From Paralithodes platypus (Eukaryota > Arthropoda > Malacostraca > Decapoda > Lithodidae): DNA of 64,000 nt. The notes beneath the pieces are model-generated. The model made no database searches. It saw only the letters and a program-made list of their open reading frames with translations, and had not been told where the DNA came from. The position numbers and the translations under genes were made by a program. The stretch lies in assembly GCA_032716605.1 (NCBI GenBank), contig CM064580.1, forward strand, positions 35,673,001 through 35,737,000. Reading direction: 5' to 3'. Numbering within the stretch: position 1 is the stretch's first letter; every line of letters begins with the position of its first letter. Positions 1 to 9,011 of the stretch are shown piece after piece.

Positions 1-39
1 AATATGAAGAACTTGTTATGGTACAGTATACTAAAAGGG

Positions 40-415
40 TTAAGGGGAGATAGGCTTATTTATTTGTAATGTATGTATCTTTTTATTATATTGTTTTAGT
101 TTCCTCCCTAGGCCTCCGTCAAACTTAAACCAAAACATCCATTAGATCCCCCTTCCAGATTAATTTGTACATTTTTCGGCAGTTAAATGTCCCGGCCGAA
201 GGCCGGTTCTTCCAAAATTATAGACTCACTATCGTTCGCTAGGAAAAATATTGACACCTAAATTGCACGATAGGTGTTATTATTGACAAATAAATGGGGC
301 GAAAAGTCTTAAAATCGACAAACTAATGGGGTAAACATCTTAAAATCTGAAAACTAATGGGGCTAAACATGAGGAACAAAGGGGGAGACCAGAAGAACGG
401 CTCATCTCCCCTTAA
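40..415 (+). mobile_element. MITE-A copy 1 (TTAA-flanked, 376 bp)
   Basis: The element begins TTAAGGGGAGAT and ends with its exact complement ATCTCCCCTTAA. This gives a TTAA target duplication and a short inverted end starting GGGGAGAT. The interior has the family landmarks: a TTTCCTCCCTAGGCCTCC block, a CCCGGCCGAAGGCCGG palindrome, a block near TTGACACCTAAATTGCACGA, and repeated 'aatggggc..a' units. There is no ORF, so it is non-autonomous. A TTAA target is typical of piggyBac-like transposases, but that assignment is inference. The 39 bases to the left resemble the interior of MITE-B. Confidence 0.85.
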
Positions 416-519
416 GGATCAGGTGAAAGGTGAATGGTAGGCGGGCAAGAGGGACTAGAAGAGAGGGGGGCCGTGACAGTGAGGGAAATGGTTAGGCAAG
501 GGCTGAAACAAGGTGATTA

Positions 520-1955
520 TTAAACCTTTCATCACTATATGCCGCCTATTTGGCGGCCTCTAACGTCTTCCCTTCATGCTGGAATTTTGCTCTCATTCAA
601 CCTGTCCCAAAGAAGGGTGACCGCTCTCAACCCTCCAACTATCGTCCAATTGCTCTCGTCTCTTGTATTTCTAAAGTTTTTGAAACTATTCTTGCTTCCA
701 AATTTCTTAAGCATTTATCTTCTCATAATCTGCTCTCAGATCGCCAGTATGGCTTCCTTAAGGGTCGCTCTACTGGTGATCTTCTTTCATATCTTACTAA
801 CTCTTGGTCATCCTCCTTTCTGGACTTCGGTGAGACTTTTTCTATTGCACTAGACATATCGAAAGCCTTCGATAGAGTCTGGCACAAATCTTTAATTTCT
901 AAACTACCCTCCTTCGGTTTCTATCCCTCCATCTGTGCCTTTGTCTCTAATTTCCTTCCCGGCCGTTCCATAGCTGCGGTTATGGACGGCCATCGCTCAC
1001 TTCCTCACCCTATCAACTCCGGTGTTCCGCAGGGCTCTGTCCTATCTCCTATTCTTTTTCTAATTTTCATAAATGATCTTCTCAACTGTACCTCAAGTCC
1101 CATCCATTCATACGAAGATGACTCAACCTTACACTACTCAATTAGTTTTCCAGAACGCACCAGCCAGCAATCCCTCAAAGACAAACGTAATGAAGCCAAA
1201 GAACACTTAAATTCTGATCTAAATACTATTTCCAATTGGGGCAGAGAAAACCTTGCTACCTTTAATGCTTCCAAAACCCAATTTCTCCATCTATCTACCC
1301 GTCCGGAACTCCCAGCGGACTATCCCTTATTTTTCAACAATATAAAAATCAATCCTTCATCTTCTCTCAATATTCTTGGTGTCTCTTTTTCTTTTGCTCT
1401 CATTTGGAAGGACCCTATTACCAGTCTTGCTAAGGCGGCCTCCCAGAAGTTGGGTGTGCTCAACTGCCTCAGGGGGTTCTTTACCCTTGCACAGCTTCTT
1501 GCTCTGTACAGGGGCACAGTGCATCCTTGTATTGAGTATTGTTCATATGTGGGGGGAGGATCCTCTCACACCACTCTCCTAGACAAATTGAAAGAAAGGC
1601 ATTTCGTATCATTAACTCCCGTCCACTCACCAACTCTCTGCAATCTCTCTCTCTCCGCCGCAATGTTGCATCTCTCTCGCTATTCTATCGCTACTATAAT
1701 AATCAGTGTTCCTCAGAGCTTTCCCAGTGTATACCTCCTCCTCTACGTAGGGCATATGGTACCCGTCTTGCAACACAATCCCACCCATACTCTGTGCAAC
1801 TCTCCAACCCAAGAGTGAAACGTTACTCTCAAACTTTCTTCTATTCAACAGCTGAGCTCTGGAACTCTCTCGCAGAATCAGTCTTTCCCTCTTCCTATGA
1901 CTTAAATTGTTTCAAACTTCGTGTGTCCAGGCAGTTTGGCTCGAACGTCCCTTGA
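520..1955 (+). pseudogene. reverse transcriptase (Jockey-like LINE), frameshifted
   Basis: This is the C-terminal part of a LINE ORF2-type protein, which would copy the element's RNA at a nicked target. Visible RT blocks in order are VPKKGD, SNYRPIALVSCISKVFE, a DISKAFDRV block, GVPQGSVLSP, and an active site reading YEDD at 1111..1122. The usual residue there is Ala (YADD), so this copy has A to E beside the catalytic Asp pair. At about 1584-1588 one A appears lost from a short A run: the frame then leaves the 550..1818 reading and continues in the 1539..1955 frame. That second frame carries the family's conserved end (LWNSLAESVFPSSYDLNCFK). A conserved Trp before GGSS is Gly. This is an inactive relic. 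Confidence 0.85.
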
Positions 1956-2062
1956 TTTTGGCCTTGTCACTCTTTCAACTATGGGGGAGGCACTCGCTAC
2001 AGGCTGTTCTGCCTTTTGCCTCCCCCAATCACATAGCAAAACAACATTACACTTTATTCTGG
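520..2062 (+). mobile_element. Jockey-like LINE, 5' truncated, copy 1
   Basis: This is a 5'-truncated non-LTR retrotransposon: the tail of an RT ORF plus about 100 bp of 3' UTR. The ORF homology starts near 520, just after an in-frame stop at 514. The 3' UTR contains a GGGGGAGGCACTCG block that recurs, inverted, at 8545..8660 and 29003..29110. That defines the family and its 3' end near 2062. No endonuclease region is present. I could not identify a target duplication. Confidence 0.8.
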
Positions 2063-3441
2063 TAAACCTTAGATGATTTTATGTACAATCGCCTTCACAA
2101 GTAGCTAGTATAATCGGCCGAATAAATGATGTATCGGCACCATTTAGGTTTTGATCTATAATTGGTATCAGAAATGTTTGCGCATGATTTCTTCTTTTTG
2201 TGTGAGATATACAATATGTTCCTACACCTACCCACCCTATTCAACATCTGACAGACATTAATACAGCACTGAGCGAGCCAAACGTAATGACAGCTGAGAG
2301 ACATGACTTATTAGCGCCTGTAAAACTACCATATGGTCAATTTGGGTGAGCGAACACTGAATGAGGGAACACTGTGACTCCGGCATGTGTTTAAAGGGAA
2401 TGTTTGTAAATGTCAGAATTTGCACCACCTTTTAGTGTAGGCGAGTATACATTAGAAAGAACCAGCGAGAATTAAAGAGTTAAGTCAGATAGTGTTATCC
2501 TTTGATCTCTTGAGGTTCTTTCTAAGCTTAATACACACGCCTAATGTTGGCTAGAATAAAAGAAAATTACATGTTTTATAATGATGCCGTCAATTTCGTT
2601 GTCGTTGTAGTCTAGCTCAAGATCCATATATATGGATAAGTGTATATGGATCTTGGTCTAGCTAACCTTGGACGACTTAGGAACATTCTCTCTCAATCTA
2701 AGTATGAAATCTAAATGCTGTATATTCTTCAGTACGATAGCATTAGTTAAGCATGCGAGTATATGAATATGGACAGAGGGAGAGCAGATAAATGGAAGAA
2801 TAAATAATATACACAGCAAGAGAAGGGGCCACACCCGACCCCCTGACGCGGTGGTAGCGAGCCAATTAGTCCTAGGTATCAGCGTGATGAGGGGGCATCA
2901 CACACTAGACTTCAGTTATCTCTTACCTGGCCAAGTATTGTCGTGTCCACAGGTTTAGCGCTCGTCTATTACTGTGTTTATATAGCAATAGATAATGACA
3001 ACTGAGAACACTTTGTGTAAATTTGATTCGCTGATATAGAAAGTGTCTGATGTTGTCTTTATTGATCAAGATACACGCTGTTATGGTAAGATATACTGTA
3101 TATTGCCACATCAACACTCGTATATTTGTTATTCATGTAAAACTTTGTCCATGACGCATTCTTCAATGCAAATTTCAGAAACTGTTAATGCATTGTCACC
3201 ACGGAAGTTGGTTACATGTAGAAATAATTCACAGATGGCCACTCAGTTATCGTTATCATTCAAATTGAGAAACACACAAACTTTTCCCACCTACTATACT
3301 ATCTTCTTAAGGTAATAAACCGAGATAAGTTTACTCAGAGGCATACGTTTACTGTGCAATACCACGGCGATTAGTCCGCTGATATATTTTGAGTTTGCGT
3401 TGAGTAAAAACCGAGTACCCTGGGAAACTATTGGTAAAAGC
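2063..3441. other. no gene recognised; degenerate MITE-B and a small inverted repeat
   Basis: No supported ORF is seen. About 2385..2640 aligns by eye with the MITE-B interior, including the paired ttagaaag / ctttctaa segments and a later 'ctaatgttggctagaata' motif; it is old and weakly defined. At 2611..2630 and 2643..2662 there is a 20-bp imperfect inverted repeat centred on a TATATGGAT-type core. The rest, including 2640-3440, is AT-rich unique-looking DNA in which I see nothing. Confidence 0.4.
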
Positions 3442-3458
3442 AACATTTGAGTTATTAT

Positions 3459-4016
3459 TATGAAGAAGTGCGGGAGAGGGTGCAACAGGGGAAAAGGGTT
3501 GTAGGAACGTTGAAAGCAGTAACAAGACATATAGTGGTCAGTATGGAAGTGAAGAAGTCCTTGCATGACAGTGTGGTAATCCCGACAATAACTTACGGAA
3601 GCGAAGCATGGACGTTCGTGGAGAGACTCAGACCAAGAGTGAGAGCGGTGGAAATTAGTTACTTGAGAAGTGCGTGCGGAGTTACATGGAGGGATAGACA
3701 GACGAATGAGGAAGTAAGAAGGAGGTGTGGTGTGGAGGTAGATGTGCTGGAAAGTGTGAAAAGGAATAACTTGAGATGGTTCGGCCATATGGAACGTATG
3801 GGAAGCGCGAGAATGACTAAGAGGGTGTACGAGAGCGAGGTGGAAGGACAGAGAGGGAGAGGTAGACCGAAGGAGAGGTGGAAGGATGGAGTGAGGAAGT
3901 ATATGAATGAAGGCGGTGCTGGTTGGGAGGAGGTTCATCGACTGACTGGGGACAGAGGTGCTTGGGGGCGGTTCGTTCGTGGCCACCCCTTCGGGTATCA
4001 TGGCGTCGGGCAATAG
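3459..4016 (+). pseudogene. RTE-type ORF, C-terminal domain only
   Basis: The frame is open from the 5' target duplication to a stop at 4014..4016, about 185 residues. It contains the post-RT region of RTE-like proteins: TYGSEAWTF, a CGVTWRDR block, RWFGHMERM and a GRGRPKERWKDG block. The RT catalytic core and endonuclease are absent through 5' truncation. The predicted Met codon upstream lies in the duplicated target and is not the native start. The frame has no stop, which suggests a fairly young insertion. It is non-autonomous and has no expected function. Confidence 0.85.
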
Positions 4017-4028
4017 ATAGATAGATAG
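3459..4028 (+). mobile_element. RTE-type LINE 3' fragment with (ATAG)n tail and 17-bp TSD
   Basis: A perfect 17-bp direct repeat, aacatttgagttattat, flanks the element at 3442..3458 and 4029..4045. This is direct evidence of target-primed insertion. The element is severely 5' truncated, contains only the ORF end, and finishes in a short ATAG repeat (about 4013..4028). Short tandem 3' repeats instead of poly(A) are typical of the RTE clade. The second RTE element in this window, at 55650..57003, ends in the same repeat although its protein differs. Confidence 0.9.
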
Positions 4029-4100
4029 AACATTTGAGTTATTATAGTTTATCTTCCCCTACATGCCCCCAGGTTCCATACCCCCAAAGAAGAATACATT

Positions 4101-4166
4101 TTGTTCACAACAGGAACATCCCAGGCAGACGGATTGTTCACAACAGGAACATCCCAGGCAGACGGA
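4101..4166. repeat. 33-bp tandem duplication
   Basis: Two exact adjacent copies of a 33-bp unit are present, beginning ttgttcacaacaggaacatc at 4101 and again at 4134. They lie just downstream of the RTE insertion. Perfect identity implies a recent event or an assembly stutter. The following 440 bases (4167-4605) contain nothing I recognise. Confidence 0.9.
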
Positions 4167-4603
4167 TTCGAATACAACCCCGTTGACTATAGACACATGA
4201 GGGAAACGAGGCGTACTATTCCAATCATATGGTCAAAGAGACAAACGAAAACAATAAAGTAAACATGTATACATATTAAAACTAAATTACATGAATACAA
4301 ACTTACAATAAAGTGAACATATATGAATAATACAAACATAACATTACAAATACGAACTACGTACATTGGCCATGTGATCAAAGGTTCCCACCACAGAGGG
4401 AAGGTATAGAGGAGGGTGCGCAACAGGAGTCTCTGGCTCTTACAACACCTCCCGGAGAAAAACACCAATTAGCGGTAATTGTGGGTAATGGGTAATTAAT
4501 GCAAGGGTTGGGGGGCCGCACACATTTACCGCTAAACACCGGAAAAGTTATGCATACACTCTTGCGACATAGATAAAGAAAATAGATAGAAAGATAAATA
4601 CAT

Positions 4604-4605
<2 letters not shown>

Positions 4606-4674
<69 letters not shown>
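4606..4674. repeat. (GA)n microsatellite
   Basis: An uninterrupted GA dinucleotide tract of about 69 bases. It has no coding meaning; the open frames across it are dipeptide artefacts. Confidence 0.97.
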
Positions 4675-4678
<4 letters not shown>

Positions 4679-4939
4679 AAAAAGACGGAATGCATTAGCA
4701 AATCAATTAGACATGAAGCTAAGATAGGAAAGCTAATATGCATAATTTATAAATATACCGTACATCATATACCAGTCAGATGGATAGAGAGATAGGTAGA
4801 TAGATATGTTGATAGATTGCGCATATCAGAAATTGGTGATTTGTGCATATTAAATGTTAGTAAGTGGTAATATGTGTAAATGTATTTTATGTGAGGGTTT
4901 GTGTATATGTATATACGGCAAGTGAATATACTTTACATA

Positions 4940-4941
<2 letters not shown>

Positions 4942-5009
<68 letters not shown>

Positions 5010-5010
5010 A

Positions 5011-5043
<33 letters not shown>

Positions 5044-5083
5044 CGTGTATAATATATACTGTATATACAGTATATATATATAT

Positions 5084-5116
<33 letters not shown>

Positions 5117-5153
5117 CTGTATAATATATACTGTATATAAATATATATATATA
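4942..5153. repeat. compound (TC)n-(TA)n microsatellite
   Basis: About 29 bases of TC are followed by about 180 bases of interrupted TA, with interspersed tactgtatata palindromes. From 5154 to 5659 (about 500 bases) I see no gene or repeat landmark. Confidence 0.95.
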
Positions 5154-5659
5154 GGTAGATAAATAAATAGATACCGTAGATAAATAAATCCCTGATACCT
5201 GTTCTAAGAAACCTTCAGCCTCAAATATCCGAACATATCGTAAAGGTTGATATTTTAGGTGATGGTTGTAGGTTGAGTCCTTCCCAGCGGTGTAAAGTAA
5301 ACCTCCCCCAGCACCGCCTCCGGCAGGTTGTCCCTGTTACACACGTTACTACACAGTCACTTGAGGCTCACAACTGATGACATTTTGTGCTCTTTTCCGA
5401 GAAATACAAAGTGTGTTAAGGAGAATATTTGCGTTTTAGTAAGAACAGACAGGACATAAGTTGCGATGATCTAGAAATAACTGTGAGACATTATTAGTGA
5501 GCATAAAATGAAACGGCTTAATCATATATTTGTCACTATATATTATATATAACAGGATGTTATATCATTCACTATATTACGTAGTACAGAATTGTTTTGT
5601 TCATGTATTTTAAGTGTCTAAAATGGAAACACAGTTAAGACTTGTCCAATCTCAGGCTT

Positions 5660-5872
5660 CTAAAGTCCGATTTACACGAGCGCTATTCCTGGCGAATTTA
5701 TTTCGTCATCTCTCTCTATGGCAACATGTGAATGATATTTCTATAATATATTAGAAACGATACTGAAAGTTAAATTGTTCTATTTGATATATTATACAAT
5801 TTGAATTCAGAAACTCCAGACCAGAGTTGCCAAGAAAATTTAACGGAAAAGCGGCAGTGTAAACTTTCCTTA
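5660..5872. mobile_element. MITE-C copy, degenerate (TIR element)
   Basis: The left end (taaagtccgatttacacgag) and the complement of the right end (taaggaaagtttacactgcc) match imperfectly. Both resemble the ends of the better-preserved element at 63680..63895, which also has the ACACGAGCGC core and a GGCAACAT motif. There is no coding capacity. The family assignment rests on two copies seen by eye. Confidence 0.5.
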
Positions 5873-6104
5873 AGCTATCTCAATAGTTCCCCGAGGCTGT
5901 TGATGGGGTAAGTGACCGGGTATTGGGTAGCTCACCGGGTATTGGAGTAGTGACAATATAAGAGTGTATAAAATGTATGAAACATATAATGAAATTCTTT
6001 TCTCGAGATTATTGGTGTCTGAAATAGTTTTAAATAGAGCAACGCCACATTGGCATTCTATTGACCTCCATGGAGGCGGTGATTGTAACAATGACACTCC
6101 CACC

Positions 6105-6107
<3 letters not shown>

Positions 6108-6166
<59 letters not shown>

Positions 6167-6192
6167 AGAGGGAGAGAGAGAGAGAGAGAGAT
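6108..6192. repeat. compound (TA)n-(GA)n microsatellite
   Basis: A TA tract of about 55 bases runs directly into a GA tract. The following stretch 6193-6640 holds no recognised feature apart from a short ATT run near 6508. Confidence 0.95.
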
Positions 6193-6639
6193 ATGTAAGA
6201 ATAAAATACGCATATACAGTAGAGGTAATCCCGATTACATAAACAAAAATTGCATCGTTTAAATAAACATGCCATAGATTAATCTAATTGCATAAAACAA
6301 TTAAATTTCTTAAAATAGATTACCATGAAAACAAAGACAAACACCCATGAGTGGAAACAAATATTTTCTACGAAATCTATACCTGAAAGAAAATAATGTA
6401 AACAAGCTGGAGTTGATGTCCCTTGCTGTCACTGGCAAGGTCATATGCACACACAGATGGTCTTTCTTCAAATTGACCCCGCCAGCAGTGAGGCCTGGCA
6501 CAGCATTATTATTATTATTATATATTATATGAGATGCCGAAGTCTCCAACAAGGGTGCAGAAACACCATCAAGATGAATCCACACAAAACACCCGGAGGC
6601 ACTGGAGAGAGACTACGGCAACTTAGGACAAAATAAAAA

Positions 6640-7985
6640 CATATACTGTATACTGTACTGTACATATACACATATTAAACACAGATAACATATTATGCAG
6701 TGGAGGATATCAAGCATAAATATAATACAATAAAATACAATAAAATAAGTTTAACAATTAGAATTAATGCTGCAAAAAAGCATTAACTCTAGACTTATAA
6801 ATGGAGATATGAGCTGAATTGACTAGCTCATTTGGCAACTTATTCCACAAGTCAACCATGGCCGGCACAAAACACCGTGAACACTGTGTAGTAGAAAAAT
6901 TAACACGGCTCATGGCAAGATCATTAAGATTGCTTGTGAATCTAGTTGCACGAGCCCGGACATAGGGCCCAGGCAGAACCCCATGTAAGGGACGCTGAGG
7001 GTTGTTAAAAACTTTAAATAAAAGACTAAGGGCACCAACTTTACGTCGATGAAACAGATCAAGAGACAAATGAGGTAGAATAAAACTGATGGAATTTAGC
7101 GACCTGTAAAGCAACTTGAGATGGCAGTCAGCTGCTGACAACCAGACAGGTGAGCAGTACTCGAAATGTGGCAAAATAAAAGCATAAAAAGACTTGATAA
7201 CTGTGGCGTCACAAGCAAATGTTTTATAAACCTTGCGAAGCAGACCAATTTTGGGGGAAATGGAAGAGGAGAAAGAACGAATATGCTTTTCAAAAGTAAG
7301 TTTGGGATCAAGAGTAACTCCTAAAAAACGCAGAGTATCCACATTCTCAATTTGCTCGCCAGAAACTTGTAGATAAGGATGGGGAGGATCCAAGGTACGA
7401 GATCTGCTGATGATAATGGAGTGTGTTTTACTAGCATTAAATGTCATGCCCCAAAGTTCACACCATGATGTAATTTTGGCTAAATCCCTATTCAGAGCAG
7501 TAGCAATTACGTGTTGATCTATTGGTGATGGAATTGACGCATATAAAGTTGTATCATCAGCATAGGAGATTAGTTTATTTTCAAGCTCGGAACACAGGTC
7601 AGCAGTAAAAATAATAAAAAGCAAAGGCCCAAGGACACTGCCTTGTGGAACACCAGAAACAACAGTAACAGAAGGGGAATGACACCCATCAATGACCACA
7701 GACTGAGATCGTTTCGTCAAAAAATCTTCAAAGATCCTTAAAAAATTGCCACCAATATCGATGAGTTGTAACTTATACAGAAGTGCTTTATGGTTGACTA
7801 AATCAAAAGCAGAACTAAAGTCAATAGCCATGACACGAGACTCATATCCCTGGTCCAATGAAGATTGCAAGTCATGGGTGAGTGTCAGAAGCGCATCATA
7901 TGTACCCAGTCCCTTACGAAAACCAAACTGTGAGTTTGGTATCAAATTATGACTATTACAATAAGAGGAAAGGCGTCTGGACAAA
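6640..7985 (-). mobile_element. non-LTR retrotransposon (LINE G), 5' truncated
   Basis: A minus-strand element made of the RT-bearing end of an ORF plus an AT-rich 3' end around 6640-6760, in which a 10-bp aataaaatac-type unit is repeated. The 5' end is cut inside the RT near 7985. Its protein differs from LINE C, LINE D and the Jockey-like family, so it is a separate lineage. No target duplication was found. Confidence 0.75.
6764..7984 (-). pseudogene. reverse transcriptase, N-terminally truncated but open (LINE G)
   Basis: An uninterrupted frame of 406 codons encodes the palm and thumb part of a LINE RT. Blocks in order are NSQFGFRKGLGTYDAL, AIDFSSAFDLVNH, GVPQGSVLGPLLF, the active site SYADDTTLYAS, FNASKT, LRFLGVTLD, and the C-terminal LWNKLPNELVNSAH. 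The catalytic Asp pair of YADD is kept. The endonuclease and the first RT blocks are missing through 5' truncation, so the apparent start (an ATG inside the RT) is not native. I expect no autonomous activity, although the frame is undamaged, which suggests a recent arrival. Confidence 0.85.
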
Positions 7986-8343
7986 GCATAACATTAGATA
8001 ATGCCTACATGCAACACACTCCTCGTAATCTACACATTTTCCTTGTAATTTTCGTCCATTGGCTGTAAACACAGACTGGAGGGATACGCGATTATCGTGT
8101 GCCTATAAAATGCAAACATCTGCGGGCTTACAATTGACAGTAACTTTTTTTATTCTAATATGATAATGAAAAAAGAGAAATCCGATTATGAATGGTCCAT
8201 GATAAAAACGCTAATTATATAATGTTAATTGAATTTATAATTAGTGAAACTTACGTTTCCTTCCAGGCTTCGAAGCAACAAAAATGATGATTATTGGTCC
8301 CTTAGTAAATGAGACCCAAAGATGGACTTCATTCATGAGATTT
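7986..8343. other. no feature recognised
   Basis: AT-rich sequence between LINE G and the foldback at 8344. I see no ORF of interest and no repeat family landmark. Confidence 0.4.
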
Positions 8344-8486
8344 ATGCTATACATCTCTCTTGGGAATCGAACCGTGACCAAACTGGATGCTAGGCCGAGG
8401 ACTTACCTACCATATGACAACTGTATTCTTCGATCTATGGCATCCAATTTGGTCAGGGTTCGATTCCCTAGAGAGGTTTATAGCAT
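8344..8486. repeat. foldback with 47-bp arms carrying tRNA T-arm-like motifs
   Basis: The arms are 8344..8390 and 8440..8486. Each includes a GGTTCGATTCCC-like motif (in the left arm as its complement GGGAATCGAACC) followed by a shared ggtca / ggatgc segment. The arms differ at only a few positions over 47 bases and are separated by 49 bases. It could be two opposed tRNA-derived SINE heads or a foldback element. Function unknown. Confidence 0.7.
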
Positions 8487-8544
8487 AATTTTCACAGGGA
8501 ACCATTCGGTGTCTTAGTCATGACAGCTAGCCTATGTATATTGA

Positions 8545-9011
8545 AGATTGTTTGTTGTTTTTCTTTGGGGATGAGGGAGACAAAAGGCATACAAAACTGT
8601 GACAAGTGCCTCCCACAGAGGTGAAAGTAACAGCCAAAATCAAGTAATGTATGAGCCAAAATGCCTGGACACACGGAGTTTGAAGCAATGTAAGTCATAC
8701 GATGAGGGAAAGATGGATTCATGGAGTGAGTTCCAGAGCTCAGCTACTGAATAGAAGAAAGATTGGGAATATCGTTTCACTCTTGGGTTGGAGAGTTGCA
8801 CAGAGTAGGGGTGGGATTCAGTTGCAAGAATGGCGCTATGTGCGTATGTAGAGGAGTGATATACACTGAAAGAGGCCTGAAGAACACTGATTACCGGTAT
8901 TGTAATAGCCGTAGAATAGCGAAAGATATGCAATATTGCGGCAAAGAGAGAGAGAGAGAGAGATTGCATTGAGTTGGTGAGCCGAAAGGATTTCTTCTCT
9001 ACTTTGTCTAG
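8545..9011 (-). mobile_element. Jockey-like LINE copy 2, 3' segment
   Basis: This is the minus-strand counterpart of the 1585..2050 part of the element at 520..2062: the ORF end, including FRLTNSMQSLSL, LWNSLHESIFPSSYDLHCFK and the stop, plus the 3' UTR. It ends abruptly at 9011, where LINE C begins. The missing upstream part resumes at 12213. A GA tract at 8945..8963 expanded inside the ORF. Confidence 0.85.

Noticed and set aside
4378..4743. Open frames across dinucleotide tracts (here, at 16219-16667, 35161-35525, 40830-41070 and elsewhere)
   Set aside because: The predicted peptides are Ser-Leu, Arg-Glu or Tyr-Ile repeats from microsatellites.
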